A stretch of DNA of 58,068 bases from Candidatus Methanocrinis natronophilus (GTDB lineage: Archaea; Halobacteriota; Methanosarcinia; Methanotrichales; Methanotrichaceae): the NCBI GenBank assembly GCA_029167045.1, contig JARFPK010000011.1:1-58068 (forward strand), in the 5' to 3' direction. Of this stretch, positions 1 through 8,407 are shown piece by piece. Every line of letters begins with the position of its first letter. Position 1 is the first letter of the stretch. Under the pieces are notes generated by a model. That model was not told the origin of the DNA and did not search any database. It saw only the letters and a program-made list of their open reading frames with translations. Both the position numbers and the translations under genes were made by a program.

Positions 1-248
1 ACCCACGCAACACTTCGCAGAGGTGTTCCTTCTGCGGCAGCATTGTGAGAAAGGAACTGTCAGATAGAGTCCACGAATGCCCATATTGTGGTTTCTCATC
101 CAACCGCGACTACAATGCAGCAGTAAATATTCTCTCCACAGGGATGGAACAGCCCGTAGCGCCCATAGAGTCAAAACCTCTACATCACGTTTCTGTGATG
201 CAAGTCTTGGCGATGAAGTGGGAAGCCCTACCCTTTAGGGTAGGGTAG
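1..248 (+). CDS. tnpB: TnpB, RNA-guided nuclease of an IS605-type element (C-terminal part, cut by the window edge)
   Basis: The reading frame is open from base 3 to the TAG at 246-248, so only about 80 C-terminal residues are present. They hold the zinc ribbon (two C-x2-C pairs, CSFC and CPYC) and the last RuvC motif NRDYNAAVN with its catalytic Asp. The stretch NTSQ-C-x2-C...KELSDRVH closely matches the same region of the TnpB at 45212-46384 (NTSQTCSSCG...KELADRVH), so both belong to one subfamily. The stop codon sits directly after an 8-bp hairpin at 226-245, the right end of the element. Intactness of the rest cannot be judged. Confidence 0.9.
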   Translation, partial: PRNTSQRCSFCGSIVRKELSDRVHECPYCGFSSNRDYNAAVNILSTGMEQPVAPIESKPLHHVSVMQVLAMKWEALPFRVG

Positions 249-253
249 TTCAC
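226..253 (+). mobile_element. Right end of IS605-type element with hairpin (likely omega-RNA 3' scaffold)
   Basis: CCCTACCC (226-233), loop TTTA, GGGTAGGG (238-245) form a perfect 8-bp hairpin overlapping the tnpB stop, followed by GTAGTTCAC ending at 253. The two other elements in the window end the same way (33886-33915 and 46372-46401). In characterised IS605/TnpB systems the right end forms the scaffold of the omega RNA and the bases just beyond it act as guide. By analogy the guide here would begin near 254. The exact boundary is inferred from comparing the three ends. Confidence 0.7.
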
Positions 254-457
254 AACCCGAAAAAAAGGATGTATTGCGTCCCCCCCAATCGCGCCGATCT
301 GCGATCTGGTGAGCATATGCCCTATTTGCCATCTAATCCAACCGAGAAGTTTCGAACCTTCTCCCGCGGAAAGGGAAGATGTTATTAGTGACGAGATGAA
401 TTAAGTTAGGCGAGAATGAATCAGCCGATGTAAAATACGGATCCAGGAGGCGGTACG

Positions 458-1186
458 ACGTTAGAAATTGAAGATCTCTGGGTGAGCATAGGGGATAAGC
501 AGGTCCTGAAAGGGGTGAACATGTCCGTGGGGCAGGGTGAGACCCACGCCCTCTTCGGCCCCAACGGCTGCGGCAAGACGACGCTTCTCAGCACCATCGC
601 CGGGATCCCCCGGTACCAGGTGAACGAGGGGACGATCATGTTCAAGGGCGTCGATATAACCAGGATGCCGATGCACGAGCGGGCGCGGCTGGGGATCGGC
701 ATCGCCTTCCAGCACCCTCCTACCATCCGGGGGCTGAAGGTCTCGGATATGATCAAGCTCTGTAACTCCCAAGCGGACGCCGGGAAGATCCTCGAGGATC
801 TCGACTTCGTCGAGTTTGCCGACCGGGAGGTGAACAAGGGCTTCTCCGGCGGCGAGGTGAAGAGGTCGGAGATGGTCCAGCTCCTCGCCCAGGAGCCGGA
901 CTTCGTGATGCTCGACGAGCCCGACTCCGGTGTCGACCTGGAGAACATCAAGGTGATCGGGAGGGCGATAAACGTCCTCACCCAGAAGGATCAGAAGCCG
1001 AGCAAAAGGACCAAGTCGGGGGTGATCATCACCCACTTCGGCCACATCCTCGACTACATGATGGCGGACAAGGCCCACGTCATGATCGAGGGTACCATCG
1101 TCTGCTCGGGAAGCCCGAAAGAGATCCTGGAACAGATCAAGATCAACGGATATGAGGGGTGTGTTGGATGTCTATGTCCCGTCTAG
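458..1186 (+). CDS. sufC: SufC, Fe-S cluster assembly ATPase
   Basis: ABC-type ATPase that works with SufB on Fe-S cluster assembly in the cytosol. Walker A is GPNGCGKT, the signature is FSGGEVKRSEM, Walker B is DFVMLDEPDSGVD, and the switch His is in THFGHIL. Length is about 242 aa, normal for the family. The family N-terminus (LEIEDLWVSIG...) begins at 461, but there is no ATG/GTG/TTG there. ACG at 458 lies 7 nt after a perfect GGAGG (446-450) and is the best-placed start. The first canonical codon is GTG 482, which would remove the start of the first beta strand and sits 31 nt from the SD. An in-frame TAA at 431 closes the frame upstream. The 3' end overlaps sufB, so the two are translationally coupled. 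Confidence 0.93.
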   Translation, partial: TLEIEDLWVSIGDKQVLKGVNMSVGQGETHALFGPNGCGKTTLLSTIAGIPRYQVNEGTIMFKGVDITRMPMHERARLGIGIAFQHPPTIRGLKVSDMIKLCNSQADAGKILEDLDFVEFADREVNKGFSGGEVKRSEMVQLLAQEPDFVMLDEPDSGVDLENIKVIGRAINVLTQKDQKPSKRTKSGVIITHFGHILDYMMADKAHVMIEGTIVCSGSPKEILEQIKINGYEGCVGCLCPV

Positions 1187-2385
1187 AAGAGAAGGCGAAG
1201 AAGGCTAAGGACAAGGCGGCGGCTCTGGGGACAGATATCGATATCGAGAGCTATGAGGCGGAGTCGGAGGAGATGGGGGAGATCGAGGCTCTGGAGATGC
1301 TCCCCGAGGACATTCAGACCGCAGCCCTCAGCGCCGGGGTGAGCCTCACCGGCGAGTCGGCCGGCGACTACTTCCAGGTCGATCAGTCGGCGGTCCACCG
1401 GGGCTCGTCGGTGGAGGGGATCGAGGTGATGGACATCGGGACCGCCCTCCGGGAGCACAGCTACCTGAAGGATTACTACTGGAAGCTCGTCCCCATCGAC
1501 ACCGACAAGTACACCGCCGACGTGGGTATGCACCCTCCGGCGGGCTACTTCATCCGGGCGAAGCCCGGTACGGTGAGCACCTTCCCCCTCAAGGCCTGCC
1601 TCTTCATGGGAGGGAAGAACAAGCGTCAGCGCGTCCACAACGTCGTCATCGCCGAGGAGGGGTCTCGCCTTCACATCATCACAGGTTGCACCACCCCGTC
1701 CCACGCCGGGAGGGGGCTGCACCTGGGGGTCTCCGAGGTCTACATCAAGAAGAACGCCCACGTCACCTTCACCATGGTCCACAACTGGGGTGATGAGGTG
1801 GAGGTCCGGCCCCGGGGCGCAAGCCGGGTGGAGGCGGGAGGGTCCATCTCCGAGAACTACATCACCCTCACTCCGGTTAAGAGCCTCCAGGCCTTCCCCA
1901 CCGCCACCCTCGCCGGGGAGGGGGCCGTCGCCAGCTTCAACACCATCATGTACGCCCGGAGCGGCAAGATCGACATCGGAAACCAGACGATCCTCGAGGC
2001 CCCGAGGACCAGCGCCGAGTCGATAGCAAGAGTCGTCTCCACCGGGGGCGAGATCATAAACCGGGGGCGTATGGTCGGAAAGGTCCCCGACGTCCGGGCC
2101 CACGTCGAGTGCGTCGGACTAATCCTCACCGAGAAGGGGAGGATCTACTCCATACCGGAGCTCGACGGCTGGTGCGGAGGCCTGGACATGTCCCACGAGG
2201 CCGCCGTCGGGAAGATCTCCCAGGTGGAGCTGGAGTACCTGATGGCCCGGGGGCTCTCCACCGATGAGGCGACGAGCGTCATCGTCCGGGGCTTCCTCGA
2301 CGTCGAGATCAAGGGCCTCCCCCCGGCCCTCAAAGAGGAGATCCAGAAGATCACAAAGCTCGAAGAGATCCACGGCGGCTCCTGA
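1168..2385 (+). CDS. sufB: SufB/SufD-family Fe-S scaffold protein
   Basis: About 405 aa SufB-type right-handed beta-helix protein, scaffold partner of SufC in the minimal archaeal two-gene SUF (SMS) system. The N-terminal 40 residues are charged and probably helical. The core carries the family pattern HYSYLKDYYWK-like segment, RHRVHNVVIAEEGS-like segment, and the C-terminal SHEAAVGKIS...LMARGLSTDEATSVIVRGF motif with the conserved His and Glu of SufB. Start is ATG 1168 (ATG 1174 also possible). It overlaps the end of sufC by 19 nt. No sufD, sufE or sufS is adjacent, which is typical for methanogens. Confidence 0.93.
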   Translation: MSMSRLEEKAKKAKDKAAALGTDIDIESYEAESEEMGEIEALEMLPEDIQTAALSAGVSLTGESAGDYFQVDQSAVHRGSSVEGIEVMDIGTALREHSYLKDYYWKLVPIDTDKYTADVGMHPPAGYFIRAKPGTVSTFPLKACLFMGGKNKRQRVHNVVIAEEGSRLHIITGCTTPSHAGRGLHLGVSEVYIKKNAHVTFTMVHNWGDEVEVRPRGASRVEAGGSISENYITLTPVKSLQAFPTATLAGEGAVASFNTIMYARSGKIDIGNQTILEAPRTSAESIARVVSTGGEIINRGRMVGKVPDVRAHVECVGLILTEKGRIYSIPELDGWCGGLDMSHEAAVGKISQVELEYLMARGLSTDEATSVIVRGFLDVEIKGLPPALKEEIQKITKLEEIHGGS

Positions 2386-2393
2386 GGCTGGGG

Positions 2394-2912
2394 TCAGAGT
2401 TGGGGGTCCAGGATCGAGACGATCTCCTCCGGGAGGAGGTCCCGGCTCTCCTCGGTGACGACGAAGAGCCGCAGCTCCCTCCTGATCCTCTCGGCGAGGG
2501 GGTGGCTCGACTTGGCGTGGACGACGACGAGCATAGTCTTATCTGAGGCGAGAGCGGCCTCCACCGCCCCGGTGAAGGGCTCGGAGAGGAGCTCCATCGG
2601 CCCGACCTCATCTATGACCACCACCTCAGCCTCCCGGACCGCCCTCTCCACCGCCCCCGCCCCTACCTCCTCCAGGTCCCGGAGGCATACCCTGTACTTT
2701 CCGACCTTCGGTCCAGGCCTGTCGACGGAGGCGAGGGTCCCCACTTCTCCCGTCAGGAGGTCCTCGAGAATAAAGCCCGTCCTCTCTCTGCCGCGGCGGA
2801 CCTCCCGGGCCAGGACCCCCCCCGCTCGGCGGCCGAGAAGGTCGATCACCTTCTTCACCAGGGTCGACTTTCCCAACCCCGGCGGGCCGGTTATTGCAAC
2901 CCTTTCGGGCAT
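2394..2912 (-). CDS. THEP1-family nucleoside-triphosphatase
   Basis: 172 aa, the usual size of the archaeal THEP1/COG1618 NTPases, which hydrolyse NTPs in vitro and whose cellular role is unsettled. The P-loop is TGPPGLGKST near the N-terminus, Walker B is VVVIDEVGPMEL, and a conserved late segment VVHAKSSHPLAERIR follows. The start overlaps the end of the upstream TOPRIM gene by 22 nt, so the two form one transcript with the DUF167 gene (order DUF167, TOPRIM, NTPase on the minus strand). The gene is convergent with sufB, whose stop lies 9 nt away. Confidence 0.88.
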   Translation of the reverse strand: MPERVAITGPPGLGKSTLVKKVIDLLGRRAGGVLAREVRRGRERTGFILEDLLTGEVGTLASVDRPGPKVGKYRVCLRDLEEVGAGAVERAVREAEVVVIDEVGPMELLSEPFTGAVEAALASDKTMLVVVHAKSSHPLAERIRRELRLFVVTEESRDLLPEEIVSILDPQL

Positions 2913-3265
2913 CTATCAGCCCTCACCCTTTCGACGAACCTGCTGAGGCTCTCCACGTCCTTTATCTCCCGTCGGACCATCCTCTTCAGCCGGTCCCTGG
3001 TGTCGAGATCGACCCTGGAGCCGGAGGATAGGAGGTACTCAGCCATTTTGCGGGCGAGCTCCTCCCCCGCCCTGTCCCAGTCGGTGAGGACGACTACCTC
3101 CTTGAAGGACCGGGCCGCCTCCTCCGCCACCTCCAGGGCAGGTCGGTGCGCCGCCCGGAGGACCGGCCCCTCGACCCCCAGATCCCGGAGGGACAGCTCA
3201 TCCCTCTCCCCCTCGACTATGATGACAGCTCCTTCATCGGAGACCTCCAGGAGCGCCTCGATCAC
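2891..3265 (-). CDS. UPF0292-type small TOPRIM protein
   Basis: Small stand-alone TOPRIM-fold protein. The metal-binding Glu lies in VIIVEGERDELSL and the DxD-like acid pair in VVVLTDWDRAGEEL. TOPRIM domains bind Mg2+ for phosphotransfer in primases, topoisomerases and RNase M5, but the role of this archaeal family is unknown. Start is uncertain: GTG 3265 is the first canonical codon. The frame stays open upstream through an Arg/Gly-rich stretch and then DPESLEKV, and 89 nt would otherwise be unused between it and the DUF167 stop. The true start may therefore be upstream and non-canonical. Overlaps the NTPase gene by 22 nt. Confidence 0.8.
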   Translation of the reverse strand: MIEALLEVSDEGAVIIVEGERDELSLRDLGVEGPVLRAAHRPALEVAEEAARSFKEVVVLTDWDRAGEELARKMAEYLLSSGSRVDLDTRDRLKRMVRREIKDVESLSRFVERVRADRCPKGLQ

Positions 3266-3354
3266 CTTCTCGAGGGATTCGGGGTCGCAGCAGGCCCTCC
3301 TCCCCCTCGGATCGCGCCCCTTCCGGCCGCCGCCACCTCTTCTCCTAAGCGGCG

Positions 3355-3690
3355 TCAGGGCACCCCCTCTCGAGCCTCCGATAGGACCCTCTCCGCCTCT
3401 TCGGCGTCCACCCCCAGGATCATGACGACCTTTCGAGGGCTCTTCTTGCCCGCCGTCACCTGGACCCGGTCGGCTCCGATGACGAAGAGGTCGCAGAGGG
3501 CCCGCTCCAGCTGCCGGTTCGCCTTTCCTCCCGTCGGCTCCTCGGTGAGCTTCGCCTCCATGGATCTCCGCCAGGGGTTGAAGCCGGAGGGAAGGACGAG
3601 CTTCTTCGACCCCGGCGCCACCTCGAACCTTATGAGAACCCCCTTTGGGTGGGGATCTATCGCCTTGCGGATGAGATCGGCGGCTTCCAT
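3355..3690 (-). CDS. DUF167 (YggU-type) protein
   Basis: 111 aa, matching the DUF167/UPF0235 family. The conserved core is visible: IRFEVAPGSKK, the central 'GGKANRQLERAL' helix, and KKSPRKVV...GVDAEEAERVL. Function is unknown; structures of bacterial YggU show a small alpha/beta fold. First gene of the minus-strand run DUF167-TOPRIM-NTPase. Start ATG 3690 has no strong SD, and AT-rich sequence between 3691 and 3720 could hold its promoter. Confidence 0.85.
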   Translation of the reverse strand: MEAADLIRKAIDPHPKGVLIRFEVAPGSKKLVLPSGFNPWRRSMEAKLTEEPTGGKANRQLERALCDLFVIGADRVQVTAGKKSPRKVVMILGVDAEEAERVLSEAREGVP

Positions 3691-3856
3691 GGTAAGAAAA
3701 GCGCTGTCTGTAGAACTTAAAGATTTGCCCTTCGATCCCGGCGAAGTACCGTCCGCGAAAGAGAGGGGTTTCGACGGGGGACAGGCGGAAAGAGAAGGTT
3801 CAATTCGCCTTCTCCATCTTGAAAGTTGGGGCAGGGGGCAATGTTAAAATAACCTT

Positions 3857-5257
3857 GTGACCATCACGATCAAGGTTTTCATGCAGATTAGGCAAGTTGT
3901 CGTCCTGGCCAGCGAGTCTTCCGAGATGAAAGATTTTCTCAGCCGAATGGTGGAGAGGGGGGTTGCCGTCCAGAGGTCCCGACCCGCCGAAGTCCTGAAA
4001 GAGATCGCCTCAGTCGGAGGGGGAGGGTGGGGTGGAGCTGACCGCCTAGTCCTCTGCGATCAGAGCTTCTGCTCCACCCCCCTCGGATCGGCGGTCGTCA
4101 TGGGGGCGATAGAGGGCGGCTCTGCCGTCCTGATCGGCTCTGAAAAGTTCGGGATGGTCCTTGACGAAATAACGGCCGGAGCCGACCTCTCGGAGGGCGT
4201 CCGGAGGGCTCTCGCCTCCGAGGCGATATATCGTTCCATATCCAGGGATGCGGAGAGGCTTGCAGTCCTCCAGGCAGAGAGCCCCCGCTATCTAGTCCAC
4301 GCCTACGAGAAGGTCCAGGATCTCCGGTACGGGGAGAACTGGCATCAGAAGGCCTCTTTGTACTCAAAGCCTGACGGTTTCGGCCTCCACAGGGCTTCGA
4401 AGCTATCCGGGAAGGAGATGTCCTACAACAACGTCGTCGACGCCGAGGCGACCCTGGAGATGCTCGTCGACCTGGTGGAGTATGACGGAGTTAAGGAAGA
4501 CCGCACCCTATCGGTGATCGTCAAACACGCAAACCCCTGCGGCGTAGCCTACGGCCAGGACGGGGTGGAGGCGTACAGGAGGGCCCTATCCACCGACCCC
4601 AAGAGCGCCTTCGGTGGTGTGATGGGCTTCTCCGAGCCGGTAGGGGTGGATCTGGCGGAAGAGATGCGCGACCACTTCATCGAGGTCTTGCTGGCACCGG
4701 GCTACGACCCCGAGGCTCTGGCGATCCTCCGGGAGAAGCCGAACCGTCGGATCCTGGACGTCACCGAGCTTCTGGAGGGGCGCGACCTCCTCTATCAGGG
4801 GAGCCAATCCAAGAGCGTCTTCGCAGGCCTCCTCGTCCAGGACTACGACCGAGGAGACATATTGGAGTGGAGGGTGGTGACGGAGCGGGGCCCCACCCCT
4901 GCAGAGACTATGGCTCTCCGGTTCGCCTGGAAGGTGGCCAAATACGTCAAGTCCAACGCCCTTGTCTACGCCACTGCGAACCAGACGGTCGGTATCGGCT
5001 CAGGGCAGGTCTCCAGGGTCGATTCTGCCCGCTTCGGGGCTGAGAAGGCGGAAGAGCACGGCATGGATACCAGGGGGACGGTGGCGGCCACCGACTCCTT
5101 CTTCCCCTTCAGGGACGGCCTAGACAGGACCTTCAAGGCGGGAGCCACCGCCGTCGTCCATCCGGGGGGGTCCATCAGGGACGCTGAGGTGATTGAAGCT
5201 GCAGACGAACACGGTATGGCCATGGTCTTCACAGCCATGCGCCACTTCAGACACTGA
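3857..5257 (+). CDS. purH: PurH-like AICAR transformylase with divergent N-terminal domain
   Basis: 466 aa; bacterial bifunctional PurH is about 520-530. The C-terminal two thirds are a clear AICAR formyltransferase domain: LRYGENWHQKASLY, SVIVKHANPCGVA (catalytic Lys-His and NPCG), KSAFGGVMGF, the NQTVGIGSGQVSRVDSA segment, and DSFFPFRDGLD. It transfers the formyl group to AICAR in step 9 of purine synthesis. The first 140 or so residues are shorter than the bacterial IMP cyclohydrolase domain and I see none of its motifs, so ring closure may be lost or altered. Start is GTG 3857; ATG 3881 is the alternative. Single gene, with a 166-nt leader region to the divergent DUF167 gene. Confidence 0.88.
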   Translation: MTITIKVFMQIRQVVVLASESSEMKDFLSRMVERGVAVQRSRPAEVLKEIASVGGGGWGGADRLVLCDQSFCSTPLGSAVVMGAIEGGSAVLIGSEKFGMVLDEITAGADLSEGVRRALASEAIYRSISRDAERLAVLQAESPRYLVHAYEKVQDLRYGENWHQKASLYSKPDGFGLHRASKLSGKEMSYNNVVDAEATLEMLVDLVEYDGVKEDRTLSVIVKHANPCGVAYGQDGVEAYRRALSTDPKSAFGGVMGFSEPVGVDLAEEMRDHFIEVLLAPGYDPEALAILREKPNRRILDVTELLEGRDLLYQGSQSKSVFAGLLVQDYDRGDILEWRVVTERGPTPAETMALRFAWKVAKYVKSNALVYATANQTVGIGSGQVSRVDSARFGAEKAEEHGMDTRGTVAATDSFFPFRDGLDRTFKAGATAVVHPGGSIRDAEVIEAADEHGMAMVFTAMRHFRH

Positions 5258-6674
5258 GAGGGTATCGTTCGGCGAAGGCCCGGCGGAGAATTTCGGGTCG
5301 GATCGAGCCGGGGCTCTATTATACCTTTTCATATCGATCCTCGCCCTGGCAGGGTCGGCGTCAGCCGGTCCCGTCTTCGCCTCCGGCGACATTCAGGCGG
5401 CGATCGACGGGGCGATGCCAGGAGATACGGTGATAGTTCCCGCCGGAGTTTACGTTCCCTTCACCGTCGACAAGCCCCTCACCATCCTGGGGGAGGGCTA
5501 CCCTTCCGTCAGAGCCCAGACCCAAACCCCAGCGGTATACATCAGGGCGGACGGGGTCAGGCTCCAGGGGCTTAAGGTTTTGGGGGTGCAGAAGAAACAG
5601 GAAGATAAGTTCAGCTACTATATGGACCTCTCCAGCAGGAAGTCCCACTACACCCTAAACCTCCCCAACTCCGGGGTCTTCGTCGACGGCGACGACGTCG
5701 TCATCGAGGATCTGGCGGTAGAGGGGGCGGAGGTGGGGGTCCAGGTCATGGGGTCCAGGAACTTCACCATCTTAAACTCGTCTTTTGAGAGGTGCGACAC
5801 CGGCTTATTCCTTCAGGGATCCGATGTCGGGAGGGCTGAGGGGTCCACCTTCAGGGCAAGCGGCAAATACGGGGTCCGTATCGAAGGCTCCGAGGGGATC
5901 GTCCTGGCGGACAACCTCTTCACCTACAACTCTGCCGCAGGATTGATGCTGAAGGACTGCGCAGACTGTCTGGTCGCCGGGAACGAGTTCACCGAAAACT
6001 GGCAGGGCATCTTCCTGTGGAACTCGTCCAAGACCGAGGTTCGGGATAACAACCTGGATCGGAACGTATACTTCGGGATGGTAGTGGCCTCCGGTTCCAA
6101 CAACTCGATACTGAATAACCTGGCGACGAGGGGCGGCGGGGATCTAGGGATCAGGGGTATCGGTATCAGCATCCAGGAGAACAGCAGCTACAACCTGGTG
6201 GCGGGTAACGTCCTGGAGGAGAACCTCAACGGCCTCGACCTGACGAGGGGGGCAGAGTTCAACCTGATATGCTACAACGAGATATCGAAGAACAGCAACG
6301 GTATAAGGCTGGACAAGAACGAGAACAACCTCGTATACATGAATAACTTCCGGAGGAACCTCATCTCCGGCTACGACAACGCCAGCCACAACTTCTGGAA
6401 CGCCTCCGTCGGCAACTACTATGACGACTACCGGGGCCGGGACCGGGACGGCGACGGGATCGGGGACGACCCCTACTGGATACCCAAAGGGAGCAGCACC
6501 GCCGTAGACTGGCGGCCTCTGATGAAGCCCTTTGAGGGGGAGATGGACCTGGAGGGGGCGTGGGAAGACCTGGCCCGATACGCCACCTACAAACCCGCTG
6601 ACGACCTCCCTTACAAGGTGGAGAACCAGACGATAGTGATCGGTTCCAGAGAGCCCCGGAAGCTGTGGTTCTAA
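5193..6674 (+). CDS. NosD-like parallel beta-helix surface protein
   Basis: Exported right-handed beta-helix protein with many short PbH1 repeats (patterns such as NNSILNNLA, NLVAGNVLEENLNG, NLICYNEISKNSNG). It opens with the typical DIQAAIDGAMPGDTVIVPAGVY motif and ends with the NosD-type tail NYYDDYRGRDRDGDGIGDDPYW, a Ca2+-binding-like Asp/Gly stretch. A hydrophobic signal segment (ALLYLFISILALAGSASA) starts near 5310. No ATG/GTG/TTG lies just before it: the only canonical in-frame start is TTG 5193, inside purH. The real start is therefore uncertain. No membrane anchor at the C-terminus. Its stop overlaps the convergent nadX by 4 nt. Probably extracellular; substrate unknown. A paralogue lies at 18391-19890. 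Confidence 0.85.
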   Translation: MKLQTNTVWPWSSQPCATSDTERVSFGEGPAENFGSDRAGALLYLFISILALAGSASAGPVFASGDIQAAIDGAMPGDTVIVPAGVYVPFTVDKPLTILGEGYPSVRAQTQTPAVYIRADGVRLQGLKVLGVQKKQEDKFSYYMDLSSRKSHYTLNLPNSGVFVDGDDVVIEDLAVEGAEVGVQVMGSRNFTILNSSFERCDTGLFLQGSDVGRAEGSTFRASGKYGVRIEGSEGIVLADNLFTYNSAAGLMLKDCADCLVAGNEFTENWQGIFLWNSSKTEVRDNNLDRNVYFGMVVASGSNNSILNNLATRGGGDLGIRGIGISIQENSSYNLVAGNVLEENLNGLDLTRGAEFNLICYNEISKNSNGIRLDKNENNLVYMNNFRRNLISGYDNASHNFWNASVGNYYDDYRGRDRDGDGIGDDPYWIPKGSSTAVDWRPLMKPFEGEMDLEGAWEDLARYATYKPADDLPYKVENQTIVIGSREPRKLWF

Positions 6675-7483
6675 GTTCCTATCTTGATCGGCTCGGCGAT
6701 CGATCGCAAGGTGGCTATCGCCGATAGGGCGGCGAGGTAGCTGGTCTTGGGGTTTCGGGGGAAGGGTACGTTCTGGACCCGGGTGGTGATCCTGCCGAAG
6801 TTCCCCTCCGCTGTTATCTGATGGATGTTGACCTTGGTATCAGGATCTGCCACTATCTTGACCATCACCTTCGCCCCTCTAGCTGCGAGGCTCAACGTGG
6901 CAGCGACGTTGACGTTGGCGGGAAAGGCCGCGACCGCCTCCTCGGCGGACCCCTCGAATATTACCCTCGCCTCGGTAATGGCGTCGAGATCGATCTCCCT
7001 CTCTTTGATGTAAGGGGCGCCAACAAATCCCTGGGGGTTCTTGATGGTGGTGAGGGTGACCAGCTCAATATCTCCCGAGCTTGCGGACTTCAGCCCATCG
7101 AGGCCCGATATCGCGCCGGATGGTATGTAAACCCGGCACCTGTGGCATATTGCCAGGTCCTCCACCCTCTCCCGGAGCTCTCCGTCGAGGAGGGCTCCGA
7201 CGGACATGATCATCAGGTCCCGCCCCCTCTCGAGGGTCGCCTCCGCCACCTCGGGGACCGCCCTTTGAGAGGCGGCCTCCACCACTATATCGGACCTCTC
7301 CACCAGATCCGTCAGCTCAAAGACCCGGGGCTGCTCCGATAGAGACCTTCCCAGCTCCTCCGCCCTCCTTGCGTTCCGATCGAAGACCCCGACCAGCGAG
7401 GCCTTGATATCGCCTCTGTCTATCGCTCTTGCGATCTCGGTCCCTATCGCTCCGCAGCCGACCAGCCCTATCTTCAGAACCAT
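6671..7483 (-). CDS. nadX: L-aspartate dehydrogenase (de novo NAD synthesis)
   Basis: 270 aa, the normal size for NadX. It oxidises L-aspartate to iminoaspartate with NAD(P)+, the archaeal alternative to NadB, feeding NadA. The N-terminal Rossmann motif is GLVGCGAIGTEIA. The family patterns IPSGAISGLDGLK and FPANVNVAATLSLAA are present, and a conserved His lies in VNIHQITAEG. Divergent from nadC with about 40 nt between start codons, so the two NAD genes share one short control region. nadA is not in the window. Confidence 0.93.
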   Translation of the reverse strand: MVLKIGLVGCGAIGTEIARAIDRGDIKASLVGVFDRNARRAEELGRSLSEQPRVFELTDLVERSDIVVEAASQRAVPEVAEATLERGRDLMIMSVGALLDGELRERVEDLAICHRCRVYIPSGAISGLDGLKSASSGDIELVTLTTIKNPQGFVGAPYIKEREIDLDAITEARVIFEGSAEEAVAAFPANVNVAATLSLAARGAKVMVKIVADPDTKVNIHQITAEGNFGRITTRVQNVPFPRNPKTSYLAALSAIATLRSIAEPIKIGT

Positions 7484-7490
7484 CGCAGGC

Positions 7491-7497
7491 TATAAAT
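7491..7497 (+). promoter_or_regulatory. TATA box for nadC
   Basis: TATAAAT at 7491-7497 lies about 30 bp before ATG 7524. Archaeal transcription starts roughly 25 bp downstream of the TATA centre, so the transcript would begin at about 7519-7522. That places ATG 7500 upstream of the transcript and favours ATG 7524 as a nearly leaderless start. Confidence 0.55.
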
Positions 7498-7523
7498 CGA
7501 TGGTACAACAAAACTTTTGCGGT

Positions 7524-8339
7524 ATGCTTCTATCTCAGCTGGAGCTGTTCGTGAAGGAAGACCTGGGGGAGATGGACGCCTCAAGCTCGATAGTCCCAGA
7601 AATAAATGCAAAAGCTTCGATACTTGCCGGCGAGGAGTGCATCGTTTCTGGCCTGGATGAAGCGGACGAGATCCTGAAGTACTTCGGCCTTGAAGGGGGG
7701 AGGCTCGTCCCCGAGGGGTCCCGGGTCGTCGCGGGGTCGAAGGTTTTCTCCATCAGGGGTCGGGCTAGGTCGATCCTCCAGGCCGAGAGGCTCGTACTTA
7801 ACTTTATGGGCCGGATGAGCGGCATATCGACCCTGACCAGCAGTTGCGTCGAGAGGGCGGGGAAGGTCCGGGTCGCATCCACCCGGAAGACGACCCCAGG
7901 CTTTCGGTTCTTCGAGAAGAGGGCTGTGATGGTGGGCGGGGGCGACCCCCATCGGTTCGACCTATCGAGCTCGGTGATGATCAAGGACAATCATCTGAAG
8001 ATCATGGGCCTGGAAGAGGCCCTTCGCGCAGCCAGGGCGTCGGCCAGCTTCACCAAGAAGATTGAGGTGGAGGTGGAGAGGGCAGAGGACGCTCTGAAGG
8101 CGGCGTCCCTGGGGGCGGATATCATAATGTTCGACAACATGAGCCCCGGCGATATCCGGGAGGCTGTAGAGCTTCTCATACGGGAGGGGATGAGAGGCCG
8201 GGTCCTTCTCGAGGCTTCGGGAGGGATAACCCCCGAGAACCTTTCTGAATACGCCGCCGCAGGGGTGGACGTCGTCTCCCTGGGAGCTCTCACCAGGTCT
8301 GCGAGATGGATCGACTTCAGCCTCGAGGTGGAGATCTGA
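7524..8339 (+). CDS. nadC: Nicotinate-nucleotide pyrophosphorylase (carboxylating)
   Basis: Quinolinate phosphoribosyltransferase: condenses quinolinate with PRPP to give nicotinate mononucleotide, CO2 and PPi. About 271 aa from ATG 7524. Family motifs are LNFMGRMSGIST, ASTRKTTPGFRFFEKRAVMVGGGDPHRFDLSSSVMIKDNH (the quinolinate/PRPP site with Arg and Lys residues), IEVEVE, and EASGGITPENLSEYA. ATG 7500 adds eight residues but lies within 10 bp of the TATA box, so 7524 is preferred. Divergent from nadX, which acts two steps earlier in the same pathway. Confidence 0.95.
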   Translation: MLLSQLELFVKEDLGEMDASSSIVPEINAKASILAGEECIVSGLDEADEILKYFGLEGGRLVPEGSRVVAGSKVFSIRGRARSILQAERLVLNFMGRMSGISTLTSSCVERAGKVRVASTRKTTPGFRFFEKRAVMVGGGDPHRFDLSSSVMIKDNHLKIMGLEEALRAARASASFTKKIEVEVERAEDALKAASLGADIIMFDNMSPGDIREAVELLIREGMRGRVLLEASGGITPENLSEYAAAGVDVVSLGALTRSARWIDFSLEVEI

Positions 8340-8407
8340 CCATATTGGGAGATGAAAAACGTTATATCGATCGATATGTCATTCATGCCTAGATTCGGTG
8401 AGTGGGA

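Noticed and set aside
7500-7523. ATG 7500 as nadC start
   Set aside because: It lies within 10 bp of the TATA box, upstream of the expected transcript start.
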